From positions 2,687,501 to 2,751,500 of the forward strand of contig NZ_CP137559.1 in NCBI RefSeq assembly GCF_019249725.2: 64,000 nt of DNA. The letters run 5' to 3'. The stretch comes from Segatella hominis. GTDB taxonomy: Bacteria; Bacteroidota; Bacteroidia; Bacteroidales; Bacteroidaceae. Below are positions 37,829 through 48,000 of the stretch, piece after piece. The notes beneath the pieces are model-generated. The model saw only the letters and a program-made list of their open reading frames with translations. It searched no databases and had not been told where the DNA came from. Position 1 is the stretch's first letter. The number at the start of each line of letters is the position of its first letter. The position numbers and the translations under genes were made by a program.

Positions 37829-37869
37829 AAGCTCCCTTGGCATTTCTTAGTCAAGGGAGCTTATTTTTT
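37829..37869 (+). terminator. Terminator of the SusCD operon
   Basis: Perfect 11-bp arms AAGCTCCCTTG (37829-37839) and CAAGGGAGCTT (37852-37862) followed by ATTTTTT. Confidence 0.9.
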
Positions 37870-37902
37870 ATAGATGCCATTCTACTTCACACTACACATT
37901 TG

Positions 37903-37968
37903 AAATGAAGCTTACTTCATCGTCAAATGAAGCCTATTTCAATGACCAATGAAGCCTGCTTCGATAGC
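37903..37968. repeat. Three tandem 21-23-nt units, each a mini-hairpin
   Basis: Units at 37903-37924, 37925-37947 and 37948-37968, each starting AATGAAGC followed by a complementary half such as ACTTCAT or TTTCAAT. Purpose unknown; possibly a binding-site array or decayed REP-like element between converging operons. Confidence 0.5.
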
Positions 37969-38040
37969 AAACTAAGTTTTTTTGCTATATACACGTTCTT
38001 TATATTACTTTTAACCTACTTTACCATATTCACGGAACAA

Positions 38041-38079
38041 AAAAAGAGTGCACTGTAACAAACAATGCACTCTTTTTTT
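38041..38079. terminator. Bidirectional terminator, mainly for the glutamine synthetase gene
   Basis: A-rich strand then GAGTGCA (38046-38052) pairing with TGCACTC (38066-38072) and a T7 run. The flanking A and T runs are complementary, so it works in both directions. It lies about 30 bp beyond the glutamine synthetase stop. Confidence 0.85.
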
Positions 38080-38107
38080 ATTATCTCAATTCCTAATTCA
38101 GGAAATA

Positions 38108-40297
38108 TTATCTGATAAACAGCAGCTCACGATACTTTGGCAAGGTCCAAAGCTCATCAGCTACGAGAAGCTCGAGCTTGTCTATCTGATAACGGATCTC
38201 CTCCATCTTTGGAGCTACCGTGTCGTGATATGCTACTGCCTTCTCGCGCTCGCTCTCTATCTTGTTGGCTACCTTGCGGGCATCTACCAATGCCTCTACA
38301 CCACGCTCTATTGCCTCGGTGCGCTCGGCTATCTCACGGATAATCTTCACATTGCGGGCAGTCAACTTCTTGCCTTCCTCGCCACCGAAGATGTGAATCA
38401 TGCCCTCTACATTCTTTGCCAGACGGCTCTGATAGTGGGTTGCCACTGGGATGATGTGGTTCATGCTCAGGTCGCCCATCACACGAGCCTCAATCTGAAT
38501 CTTCTTGGTATAGGTTTCCCACTTCACCTCGTTGCGCGCCTTCAACTCGCTCTCGCTCATCACGTTGGTCTTGGCAAACATCTCGATGCTTTCCTTATCC
38601 AGATAGCGGTCGAAGACCACTGGGCAGGAAGCCTCGCAGTCGAGTCCACGCTTCTGAGCCTCTTCCTTCCACTCATCAGAATAGCCGTTGCCATCGAAGC
38701 GGATAGGCTTGCAAGTCTTGATATCCTCGCGTACAATATCTATAATAGCAGAAGTCTGATCCTCACCCTTGGCAATAAGTGCATCCACACGGGTCTTGAA
38801 TTCTTCGAGAGCCTCAGCCACAGCTGCATTCAGCACGATAAGAGATGATGCACAGTTGGCCTCACTACCCACAGCACGGAACTCAAAGCGATTGCCGGTA
38901 AAAGCAAAAGGTGAAGTACGGTTGCGGTCGGTGTTATCAATCATCAGCTCTGGAATCTCAGGAATATCCAGTTCCATTCCCTTCTTGCCTGCCAATGCAA
39001 AGAGTTCCTCCTTATCTGCCTTTTCTATATGGTCTAAGAGATCAGTGAGCTGCTTGCCCAAGAAAGAGGAGATGATGGCAGGTGGAGCTTCGTTGGCACC
39101 CAGTCGATGGGCATTGGTTGCACTCATAATAGAAGCCTTCAGCAGACCGTTGTGCTTATACACACCCATCAGGGTTTCCACGATGAACACTACAAATCGG
39201 AGGTTATCCTCAGGAGTTTTGCCTGCCGCATGAAGCAGAACACCAGTATCAGTGCAGAGGCTCCAGTTGTTGTGCTTACCCGAACCATTGACGCCAGCGA
39301 ATGGCTTCTCGTGCAAGAGAACACGGAAACTGTGCTTATGTGCCACACGCTTCATCAAACTCATCAGGAGCATATTGTGATCTACAGCAAGATTGCACTC
39401 CTCATAGATAGGCGCCAACTCAAACTGGTTAGGAGCCACCTCATTATGGCGGGTCTTACAAGGAATACCGAGTTCGAGTGCCTGGATTTCCAGATCCTTC
39501 ATGAAAGCCTGCACACGCTCAGGGATGGTTCCGAAATAATGGTCATCCATCTGCTGATTCTTGGCAGAATCGTGTCCCATCAGCGTACGTCCGGTGAGCA
39601 TCAGGTCAGGGCGGGCAGAATAGAGACTTTCATCCACGAGGAAATATTCCTGTTCCCATCCCAAGTTGGTCTGCACCTTCTTCACCTGAGGATAGAAGTA
39701 ATGACACACTTCGGTAGCTGCCTCACTCAGTGTATGGAGCGAACGGAGCAGTGGAGCCTTATAATCGAGGGCCTCACCTGTATAAGAAATAAAAATGGTA
39801 GGGATACAGAGCGTATCATCGATGATAAAGACTGGCGAAGTTGGGTCCCAGGCAGAATAACCTCTGGCCTCGAAAGTGTTGCGAATTCCGCCATTAGGGA
39901 ACGAACTGGCATCAGGCTCCTGCTGCACAAGCAACTTGCCTGAGAATTCCTCAATCATACCACCCTTGCCGTCGTGCTCCACAAAAGCATCATGCTTCTC
40001 TGCAGTACCCTCGGTAAGAGGCTGAAACCAGTGCGTATAATGAGTTACCCCGTTTTCTTCTGCCCAAAGCTTCATGCCCGCAGCCACAGCATCAGCGATG
40101 GAACGATCCAGACGATTACCATTATCAATCACATCGATGAGTTTCTCGTAAACATCAGATGGGAGATACTTGTACATCTTCTGGCGGTTGAATACATACT
40201 TGGCGAAGTATTCCGAAGGGCGAACCTTGGGAGCTTCCACCTCTACAGGTCTTTTCTTAAAGGCCTCGGCTACAACCTCAAATCTCAAATTAGCCAT
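38108..40297 (-). CDS. glnN: Type III glutamine synthetase
   Basis: Cytoplasmic ATP-dependent glutamine synthetase of the large GSIII class first described in Bacteroides. It assimilates ammonia into glutamate. Hallmarks are WFQPLTEGTAEKHDAF near the N-terminus, the NQFELAP motif in KTRHNEVAPNQFELAPIYEE, VNGSGKHNNWSL, and NRTSPFAFTGNRFEFRAVGS. From the ATG at 40297 the product is 729 residues. An upstream in-frame ATG at 40330 would add 11 residues that lie across the promoter-proximal region and are not shared with known family starts, so 40297 is chosen. A TAACTTTG -7 box lies immediately upstream. Proximity to nagB, which releases ammonia, is suggestive but not proof of shared control. Confidence 0.97.
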   Translation of the reverse strand: MANLRFEVVAEAFKKRPVEVEAPKVRPSEYFAKYVFNRQKMYKYLPSDVYEKLIDVIDNGNRLDRSIADAVAAGMKLWAEENGVTHYTHWFQPLTEGTAEKHDAFVEHDGKGGMIEEFSGKLLVQQEPDASSFPNGGIRNTFEARGYSAWDPTSPVFIIDDTLCIPTIFISYTGEALDYKAPLLRSLHTLSEAATEVCHYFYPQVKKVQTNLGWEQEYFLVDESLYSARPDLMLTGRTLMGHDSAKNQQMDDHYFGTIPERVQAFMKDLEIQALELGIPCKTRHNEVAPNQFELAPIYEECNLAVDHNMLLMSLMKRVAHKHSFRVLLHEKPFAGVNGSGKHNNWSLCTDTGVLLHAAGKTPEDNLRFVVFIVETLMGVYKHNGLLKASIMSATNAHRLGANEAPPAIISSFLGKQLTDLLDHIEKADKEELFALAGKKGMELDIPEIPELMIDNTDRNRTSPFAFTGNRFEFRAVGSEANCASSLIVLNAAVAEALEEFKTRVDALIAKGEDQTSAIIDIVREDIKTCKPIRFDGNGYSDEWKEEAQKRGLDCEASCPVVFDRYLDKESIEMFAKTNVMSESELKARNEVKWETYTKKIQIEARVMGDLSMNHIIPVATHYQSRLAKNVEGMIHIFGGEEGKKLTARNVKIIREIAERTEAIERGVEALVDARKVANKIESEREKAVAYHDTVAPKMEEIRYQIDKLELLVADELWTLPKYRELLFIR

Positions 40298-40327
40298 TCT
40301 TTTATCGTATTTATAAGTTTGCGGGTG

Positions 40328-40335
40328 CAAAGTTA
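40328..40335 (-). promoter_or_regulatory. -7 box of the glutamine synthetase promoter
   Basis: Minus-strand TAACTTTG (40335-40328), about 30 bp before the chosen start codon. No TTG at 19-20 nt spacing, so activation by a regulator is possible. The short leader supports the downstream ATG. Confidence 0.5.
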
Positions 40336-40458
40336 GTAATTTTTTGGCAAAACACTAACATTTTGCTCACATTTTATGCAAATTTCAAACTTATATCAAA
40401 TAAAATCACATCTTTATATATATTAGACAACCTTATCTGAATAAAATGAGACGATGAA

Positions 40459-40500
40459 ACTATATATAATAAGGTAATGATACACTATATATTATAAGGT
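40459..40500. repeat. Direct repeats upstream of the AraC-type regulator
   Basis: ACTATATATAATAAGGT (40459-40475) and ACTATATATTATAAGGT (40484-40500), 25 bp apart, with a further TATAAGGT at 40612-40619. Tandem direct sites are typical for AraC-family binding; whether this regulator binds here is inference. Confidence 0.5.
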
Positions 40501-40534
40501 GACAAATTTGAATAGGAAAATAAGCATTTTAGAG

Positions 40535-40643
40535 TTACATATTTTTCCCCATTTTCTTCTTTTTTTCTCCTAAAAAAGAATTAAAAAACGCCTTTTTACT
40601 CAATATTGCGGTATAAGGTAGAATAATGGGGAAAAATATGTAA
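40535..40643. repeat. Perfect 19-bp inverted repeat with 71-bp centre
   Basis: TTACATATTTTTCCCCATT (40535-40553) and its exact reverse complement (40625-40643). The right arm ends at the position where the -33 element of the following gene's promoter should lie. Confidence 0.75.
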
Positions 40644-40664
40644 TGGAATTCCCTCTTTTTTTAT

Positions 40665-40672
40665 TAACTTTG
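40665..40672 (+). promoter_or_regulatory. -7 box of the AraC-type regulator gene
   Basis: TAACTTTG 17 bp before the start codon, no TTG at correct spacing. The transcript would be nearly leaderless. Confidence 0.5.
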
Positions 40673-40688
40673 CACCGACAATAAAAGA

Positions 40689-41579
40689 ATGATGAACAAC
40701 AGACTAACAAGTTATCAGCTGCAAGACTTTGCAGAAGAAGACGGCAATTCGGTTTTTTCCGACCCGGATTATGTAGTAGCATCTCCCCTGCTGCTATTTC
40801 CCGACGAAGAAGAAAGCATCAAGGTCAATTTCCTGATGATGCTCTTCTGTCTGGACGGCAATCTGTGCCTGAATTTCGACGACCGCAAGATAGAACTCTT
40901 TGCCGGCGACCTGCTGCTTGTTCCTCCCAACGTCATCGTTCACAGCATCCGCAAGAGCGAGAGGTGCCTCATCACGATGGTAGGCTATTCCCTCTCGGCA
41001 GTACGCCGCCTGCTGACGAGCAACCGAGATGCATGGATTATGTTCAATGCTCTCAACCAGAAACCGTTGATATCTTACAACCAGAAGATTATCCACAATT
41101 TCATCAGTACGTTCGTCAACATTCTGCGTTTCCGCAGCAATCGGCACGACCACTACTGCAACGAACTGAAGGAAAGTCTGATGGCGAGTATCTTCTTCTA
41201 TGTAATCAACGACATTCATGTGCCTGCCTACGACAACGTGATTACCACGCAGCACAGGCACAGTGCCGACAGGATTTTTCTGGAGTTCTCCAATGCCCTG
41301 GCAGTTGACAACGGTTGCCATCGCACCGTGGCCTATTATGCTGACAAGCAATGCGTGAGTCCGAAATATCTCTCAAAGATTGTCAAGCAGTACACAGGAA
41401 AGCCTGCCATCGGCATCATCCTGGAACATGCAGTAGATAAGATCAGGGCTGAGTTGAAATACACCGATATTCCCATCAAGGAAGTAGCCGAAAGGTTCGG
41501 GTTCGACGACTATGCCTCGTTCTGCAAATTCGTGAAGACCCACATCGGATGCAGTCCGCAGAACTGCCGGAACAGCTGA
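40689..41579 (+). CDS. AraC-family transcriptional regulator
   Basis: DNA-binding regulator of 296 residues. The N-terminal half is a cupin-like sensing domain (NLCLNFDDRKIELFAGDLLL, VPPNVIVHSIRKSERC). The C-terminal 100 residues carry two helix-turn-helix motifs, the first around VAYYADKQCVSPKYLSKIVK and the second around IPIKEVAERFGFDDYASFCK, with the family ending HIGCSPQNCRNS. The effector is unknown. It lies 170 bp upstream of nagB in the same orientation and may control it. Its own promoter region is unusually rich in repeats. MM at the start leaves the exact first Met open by one codon. Confidence 0.9.
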   Translation: MMNNRLTSYQLQDFAEEDGNSVFSDPDYVVASPLLLFPDEEESIKVNFLMMLFCLDGNLCLNFDDRKIELFAGDLLLVPPNVIVHSIRKSERCLITMVGYSLSAVRRLLTSNRDAWIMFNALNQKPLISYNQKIIHNFISTFVNILRFRSNRHDHYCNELKESLMASIFFYVINDIHVPAYDNVITTQHRHSADRIFLEFSNALAVDNGCHRTVAYYADKQCVSPKYLSKIVKQYTGKPAIGIILEHAVDKIRAELKYTDIPIKEVAERFGFDDYASFCKFVKTHIGCSPQNCRNS

Positions 41580-41750
41580 CAGAATCGTACAGGAACAACT
41601 GAAAGGGAACTATCAGAAAGGCTGAAAAGGTCTGACAGAAAGACTATCGGTTTCATTGCTGCGACAAAATTAGAATTGATTCAACAAAAATAAATCAGTT
41701 AAATAAATACATTATTTATAGTTAAAAACAAATCATTAATACTAACGACT

Positions 41751-42542
41751 ATGCGCGTAATTATTGAAAAAAATTATGATGAGCTGTCACGTTGGGCAGC
41801 CAATCACGTAGTAGAGACAATCAACAAGTTCGCTCCAACAGCAGAGCGTCCATTCGTACTTGGTTTGCCAACCGGTTCATCCCCAATGGGTATGTATGCA
41901 GCGCTCGTAGAGGCTGTCAAGGAAGGCAAGGTATCATTCAAGCACGTCATTACTTTCAACATGGATGAATACGTGGGTTTGCCAGAGTCTCATCCAGAGA
42001 GCTACCACTCATTCATGGCAAAGAATCTGTTCGATCACATTGATTGCCCTAAGGAGAACATCAACATTCTCAATGGTAATGCAGAAGACCTCGAAGCTGA
42101 GTGCGAGCGCTACGAGCAGAAGATCAAGGCTGCAGGCGGTATCGACCTCTTCATCGGCGGCATTGGTCCTGACGGCCACATCGCCTTCAATGAGCCTTAC
42201 TCTTCCCTCACCTCACGCACTCGTGTGAAGACTCTCACCACCGACACCCGCATCGCCAACTCACGCTTCTTCGGCAACGATCCTGAGGCTGTTCCTGCTT
42301 TGGCTCTTACCGTAGGTGTAGGCACCGTGATGGACGCAAGAGAGGTGATGATTCTCTGCAATGGCCACAACAAGGCACAGGCTCTCCACGCTGCCATCGA
42401 AGGTCCTGTTACACAGGCTTGGACCATCAGCGCACTCCAGCTCCACAAGCACGGCATCATCATCTGTGATGAAATGGCTACAGACGAGTTGAAAGTGGGA
42501 ACCTACCGCTACTTCAAGGATATCGAGAAGAACAATATCTAA
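41751..42542 (+). CDS. nagB: Glucosamine-6-phosphate deaminase
   Basis: Converts glucosamine 6-phosphate to fructose 6-phosphate and ammonia in the cytoplasm. All four catalytic positions known from E. coli are intact: D72 (NMDEYVGL), D141 and H143 ([10 protein letters not shown]) and E148 (NEP). The phosphate loop [12 protein letters not shown] is also present. At 263 residues it is full length. No C-terminal extension is seen. A NagB-like/PIG-L fusion gene lies 86 bp downstream on the same strand. Regulation by the upstream AraC-type protein is possible. Confidence 0.97.
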   Translation: MRVIIEKNYDELSRWAANHVVETINKFAPTAERPFVLGLPTGSSPMGMYAALVEAVKEGKVSFKHVITFNMDEYVGLPESHPESYHSFMAKNLFDHIDCPKENINILNGNAEDLEAECERYEQKIKAAGGIDLFIGGIGPDGHIAFNEPYSSLTSRTRVKTLTTDTRIANSRFFGNDPEAVPALALTVGVGTVMDAREVMILCNGHNKAQALHAAIEGPVTQAWTISALQLHKHGIIICDEMATDELKVGTYRYFKDIEKNNI

Positions 42543-42552
42543 AAGACCCCTC

Positions 42553-42592
42553 GACCGAGAAAATTCCAACAGACCGAGAGAAAATTCCAACA
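42553..42592. repeat. Tandem duplication of a 19-21-nt unit
   Basis: GACCGAGAAAATTCCAACA (42553-42571) followed at once by the same unit with an extra GA (42572-42592) in the nagB/fusion-gene spacer. This is probably a recent local duplication. Confidence 0.6.
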
Positions 42593-42628
42593 TTATCAAT
42601 ATATTACATTACATAAATATATTACGTT

Positions 42629-44620
42629 ATGAGATTAAATCTTAGTTCACAAATCGTACTCAACAAGGTACCTGTGGAATTCTACAAGCCTAAGACGACC
42701 GTGGAATACTCCGAAATATCCCGCATGGAGAAAATTCATACCGATATCTTCGCATCTGTAAGCGAAGGCTGTAGTCATATTGCCGACTGCATTGAGAAGG
42801 GCATTAAGGCTGCCCAGCACGAAGGCAAGTACTACGTGATGGCATTGGGCACAGGCCTCTCTATCAATCCCGTATATGATGAATTGGTAAGCCGCTACGA
42901 GAAGAAGAAGCTGAGTTTCCGCAATGTTGTAGTATTCAATGCCTATGAGTATTACCCACTCCGCAAGGACAGTTCTATCCGCAGCATCAACCAGCTCAAG
43001 GAGCATTTCCTCGACCACGTGGATATTGCAGAACAGAATATCTTCACCCTCGATGGCAGCATCGCACAGGAGGCTGTACAGGACACCTGCCGCCTCTATG
43101 AGCAGCGCATCAAGACCTTCGGTGGTCTCGACGTTGCCATCCTCGGCATCGGCCGCATGGGTAATATCGCAGCCAACGAACCGGGGTCAAGCATCCAGTC
43201 GCTCACCCGTATCATCCTCATCGGCAACATGTCACGCGAGGAGATGGAAAACAGCTTCAAGACCAAGGAGCAGGTTCCTCCATGTTCACTCACAATGGGT
43301 GTTGGCACTCTCCTGACAGCCAAGACCGTATTCCTGACAGCATGGGGCGACGAAAAGTCTGAGATTATGCAGAAGGTGATAGAGGGCAACATCACAGATA
43401 CCCTGCCTGCTACTTTCCTGCAGACTCACCCAGACGCACAGGTGGTATTGGATTTGAGTGCAGCTGCCCATCTTACCCGTATTGAGCACCCTTGGTTGGT
43501 TTCATCATGCGAATGGACAGACAAGCTGGTACGTTCTGCACTGGTTTGGCTCTGCCAGAAGATCGACAAACCAATCCTGAAGCTTACCAACAAGGACTAC
43601 AACGAGAATGGTCTGAGCGAGCTGTTGGCTCTCTATGGTTCTGCATACAATGCTAATATCAAGATTTTCAACGACTTGCAGCATACGATCACCGGTTGGC
43701 CTGGTGGTAAACCAGACGCTGACGATACCTATCGTCCAGAGCGTGCCAAACCATATCCAAAGCGTGTCGTAGTGTTTTCTCCACACCCAGACGATGACGT
43801 TATCTCTATGGGCGGAACCATCCGCCGTCTGGTTCAGCAGCACCACGACGTGCATCTGGCTTACGAGACATCCGGCAACATCGCAGTAGGTGATGAGGAA
43901 GTAACACGCTTCATGCACTTCATCAATGGTTTCAATCAGCTCTTTGCAGAATCCAAGGACAGCATCATCGCCAACAAGTACAAGGAGATCAAGACATTCT
44001 TTGCCAACAAGAAGGAGGGCGACTTCGATACAAGAGACATTCTTACCATCAAGGGTCTTATCCGTCGTGGCGAGGCACGTATTGCTTGTACCTATAATGA
44101 GATCCCGCTGGATCATGTCCACTTCCTCGACCTTCCATTCTATGAGAGCGGTAAGATAGAAAAACTCCCTATGACCGAGAAGGACGTAGCAGTAGTAAGA
44201 CAGTTGCTGCAGGAGGTGAAGCCTCATCAGATCTATGTAGCTGGCGACTTGGCAGACCCTCATGGCACACACCGCAAGTGTACTGACGCCGTACTCGCAG
44301 CCATCGACCTCGAGAAGGAGGCTGGCGCAGAGTGGCTGAAGGATTGCCGCATCTGGATGTATCGTGGAGCATGGGCAGAATGGGAGATTGAGAACATCGA
44401 GATGTGTGTTCCATTGAGCCCAGAGGAATTGCGTGCTAAGCGTAATTCTATCCTGAAGCACCAGTCTCAGATGGAAAGTGCTCCTTTCCTCGGCAATGAC
44501 GACCGTCTCTTCTGGCAGCGTGCGGAAGACAGAAACCGCGCTACAGCCCAGTTGTATGATAACTTGGGTCTTGCTTGCTATGAGGCGATGGAAGCATTCG
44601 TAGAATATAAACCTTTATAA
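42629..44620 (+). CDS. NagB-like pseudo-isomerase fused to PIG-L-type deacetylase
   Basis: A 663-residue two-domain protein. Residues about 30-300 are a NagB-fold domain, but the catalytic positions of nagB are replaced: D72 by Tyr106 (NAYEYYPL), D141 by Met177 and H143 by Asn179 (GIGRMGNIAANEP). Glu184, matching E148, remains. Residues about 375-620 are a PIG-L/LmbE zinc deacetylase domain with PHPDDDVISMGG (about 385-396) and HGTHRKC (about 545-551), the metal-binding elements of this family. A likely job is deacetylation of an N-acetylglucosamine-type substrate recognised by the inactive domain, feeding nagB, encoded just upstream. This is inference. Proteins of this layout are annotated as glucosamine-6-phosphate deaminase in Bacteroides, and the missing residues argue against that name. 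A strong terminator follows. Confidence 0.85.
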   Translation: MRLNLSSQIVLNKVPVEFYKPKTTVEYSEISRMEKIHTDIFASVSEGCSHIADCIEKGIKAAQHEGKYYVMALGTGLSINPVYDELVSRYEKKKLSFRNVVVFNAYEYYPLRKDSSIRSINQLKEHFLDHVDIAEQNIFTLDGSIAQEAVQDTCRLYEQRIKTFGGLDVAILGIGRMGNIAANEPGSSIQSLTRIILIGNMSREEMENSFKTKEQVPPCSLTMGVGTLLTAKTVFLTAWGDEKSEIMQKVIEGNITDTLPATFLQTHPDAQVVLDLSAAAHLTRIEHPWLVSSCEWTDKLVRSALVWLCQKIDKPILKLTNKDYNENGLSELLALYGSAYNANIKIFNDLQHTITGWPGGKPDADDTYRPERAKPYPKRVVVFSPHPDDDVISMGGTIRRLVQQHHDVHLAYETSGNIAVGDEEVTRFMHFINGFNQLFAESKDSIIANKYKEIKTFFANKKEGDFDTRDILTIKGLIRRGEARIACTYNEIPLDHVHFLDLPFYESGKIEKLPMTEKDVAVVRQLLQEVKPHQIYVAGDLADPHGTHRKCTDAVLAAIDLEKEAGAEWLKDCRIWMYRGAWAEWEIENIEMCVPLSPEELRAKRNSILKHQSQMESAPFLGNDDRLFWQRAEDRNRATAQLYDNLGLACYEAMEAFVEYKPL

Positions 44621-44653
44621 TCTGATTCAGATTCCATAACTGAATATATCTTA

Positions 44654-44692
44654 AGAGCCCTCAGCTGAATTTCAGCTGGGGGCTCTATTTTT
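44654..44692 (+). terminator. Terminator after the nagB region
   Basis: AGAGCCC-t-CAGCTG pairs with CAGCTG-g-GGGCTCT (44654-44686), followed by ATTTTTAG. Confidence 0.88.
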
Positions 44693-44899
44693 AGGCACTG
44701 ATTACGAGGTTCTTTTGGGATTGGTGAAGAGTTTCGCAGTGTCATGTAATCCCCCTGCTGTCTTTCGGAAAAATCGGACAACTTTCTCTGGTGTAACACG
44801 AACTTTTCCTCATGTAGCATTTTCGTATATTTCCCTCTTTATGTAACATTAGCGAAAGTTATTGTTATATTATAGAAATATAAATCATCGGAAAAGTTG

Positions 44900-44907
44900 T
44901 AATTTTG
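44900..44907 (+). promoter_or_regulatory. -7 box upstream of the large esterase gene
   Basis: TAATTTTG in the 455-bp gene-free stretch, with no TTG at 19-20 nt. The leader would be about 165 nt and has no strong hairpin that I could find. Nothing else is seen in 44693-44899. Confidence 0.45.
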
Positions 44908-45075
44908 CATCGCATTTTCAGAGTAAATCTGGAATTAAAACAACGCTAAAATTATAAAATCTTAAGTACCATTGTCCCCCGCGAATATAAAATCATCACA
45001 TTTGGGAACATATACGTTTAATCATTTTGGAATCACCATTGTTTGTATTGATGTTTCTTTGTAAAAATTTATGTT

Positions 45076-48000
45076 ATGAAAAAATTATGTTTAATTTTAA
45101 CTGTATTGTATGCTATTTGGGCTAATTGTAGCGCTCAATCACTTAACATCGCTAGAAATCTGCTGGAAGGTAATAGTTCGACGTTTGATTCTGGTTGGGG
45201 CAGCTGGGAAGAACAGGGAAACTGTTGCGGTAGATCCTTAAAGCCAATCGGCGGTCCTGATGGCTCGCAGTGTGCTCGTCTTACTCCTAAACAGGCTTCA
45301 AATGACTGGGATGCACAGTTGAAATACAATTTTGCTGCTACACAAGGAACAACTTACGTTTTTCGCTTAAAAGCAAAAAAAGTCAGTGGAGACGGCAAAA
45401 TCAAGGCGATTATGCAGCACAATACCGGATCTTACGAACAGATAGCATTTTTTGAAAAAAATGTAACAGGTAGTTGGGCTACTTATGAAGGTGAGGTAAC
45501 TGCCGACCGTACAGACTATAACGTCATCGTGATTAACTATGGTAAGTGTGGCGAGGTGCTGATTGATGATATTGAGTTTGGTGTAAAGACCGATAACGTA
45601 GCACGCACTATAAATGTCGATGGCAAAACCCGTGAATACTGGCTCTATGTACCTGCTTCTGTGAAAGGACAAGAGAATGTGCCAGTGGTATTCTCTCTCC
45701 ACGGACGTGGTGGTACAGATGATCCGAAGGATCCTGGAAAGCCCTTATTCACCTCACTCGCCGAGGAGAAAAAATTCATTGTGGTCTATCCTCAAGGACG
45801 AGATGCTGAAAAGGATAAAGCAGACTATCCCGGTGACGACTGGAAGGCCGGTTTTGGTGGCACTACCGGTTGGGAAGCCACTGGAAAAGAGAATGCAGAT
45901 ACTAAGTTTATCAAGGCACTTGTGGATAAGATACAGGCTGACTACAAGACAAAGAACGCTTCCAACAGCTATATCTCCGTCGATCCGACGAAGTTCTACC
46001 TCTGTGGATTCTCCATGGGCGGCATGATGACATACGCTTGTGCGAAAGTGCTCAATGGCACATTTGCGGCATACGGTTCATGCAGTGGCTACCCTCTCAA
46101 TGAGTTTCACATGAACCTCGCTACGGAAAACCCTATTCCGTTTATCCATCTGCATGGCAATAGTGATCAAATACTTGGCATCAAGCATCTCAACACCATC
46201 ATAGAAAACCTTCTGTTCCGCAATGGATGCGGCCTCTCAAATCAGGTTAGTAATAAGGACTGGGCTACGACCAGAGAGAATGGTGAAGAGCATAAATTCA
46301 AGAGATATGATTTCACAGGTGTGAATGGAGTGCCTGTCACCACTGTCACATTTGATGGACTTTGGCATAATGTGGAAGCGAGCGCACCTGCTTATCTTTG
46401 GAATTTCTTCAAAGACAAGACCACAGATATGTATAAGTCTGACATAGAGTGGAAATGGGATATGCCAGCGATAAACAAGAATATTACCAACAGCTCAAGC
46501 CCCTCTTACTACGGTTGGAAGCATGAGGTAAATGACAATAACTGGTCGCTGACTTACGGTGGAGGAGGCTATACTAAGTGTTCAATCCATAATTGTACCA
46601 GTGCTGATCCAAATTGTAACGGCAATCATAATGTCTATAATTCCATCCAGCTCACTCCAGGAAAGCACACCCTTTATGCTCAGATGGCGAGCACGAAAGG
46701 AGTATCATCAGTGACATTGCGAAATATCCTCACAGGTGCAGAGACCGTTGCACGAAAGGTAGATGACAATAGTGGCACCACGGAAACTCGAACTTACAAT
46801 GTGCTGTATGAGTTTGAAGTAGGAGAGGGCGCGGAGTTTTCTCTTGAGCTCAAGTTTTCAGATCCCAACAGTGCCTGCACCCTGCTTGAAATCCATAAAG
46901 GATCCTACAGACCAGATGGCGTAAAGGATGAGAGCCAGGATAATGCCTCCATCAACCTCGATGACGGTAAATTGGCTGAGTTGACATTCGAAAAGGATGA
47001 AAATGATGGTGTCGATATATATCCTACAACAGAAAAATATATACAAGACGGTAAAGAAAAATACAATGTCGCAAACGAATCAGATAATAAAAATATGAAA
47101 CACTATCTGATCAGCCGACTTGGCATCCAAGATGGCAAGATTGTCAATAAGGATAAGTATATCGTGAAGGATGCTGTTTTCGGACATTATTTCCAGAATA
47201 TCCCTGATGCAGATATCTATGACAGATATGGCGCGTCAGACTATATGCGTGTAGTATTGGGTGAGAAGAATTCCCTTTCTGGCCATGACGGTATACCTGG
47301 AATACAAACCACAGGAAAGGTGACAATAGGATTCTGGGTAAATGGAGATTTAGCAGTCAATCGCGGACTGGCTTATGACGAGCCGTCAATGTTCTATATT
47401 GCAGGAGATACGTATAATGGACCGAATCCAGATCAAAATAACGGAATATATAATCCTCATATGTTTAATATCACCTGCAGTGGTGGACTTACCGGCTATA
47501 TGAGAGTGAATGATACTACATTCGATTATAATAGCGGTACAAGCAGTTTTGGCGAGTTGTGTGACACAAAGTCCAACACGGATTTCTACAACAAGAATTT
47601 CTATAAGGACTGCAACTGGCATTACATCACTTACCAGAAGTATGACAACCTGTCACGATTTAATATGTATGTAGATGGAGAACCGACATGTTTGGGTGGC
47701 TATGCCACGCATAATGCCAGCTCGCTGGAAGGGTGTATCAAAGGACTGAAAAGCATAGTGCTCGGTGGCGCCAATGCCAACAATGTGGAATTCGGCTATG
47801 ACGTGGCGTTTGCCTATGACGACATCGTAATCTATAATCGTGTGCTGTCAAAGCGTGAGATCAATGAGATTATCAAGAAGAAGAACTATTCACCGTCAGT
47901 TTGGCATTTCGATCGAAATCTGGAAAACAACATTTTCTTCAATCCTGATTTGCTGAACAAGAACATGTGGGCTTCATCCAATGGCGTTTATACGCTCAAT

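Noticed and set aside
43505..44461. A 318-codon minus-strand open frame
   Set aside because: Antisense to the NagB-like/PIG-L fusion; residue pattern is not protein-like.
44578..44820. An 80-codon minus-strand frame
   Set aside because: It overlaps the end of the fusion gene and its terminator; no promoter or family.
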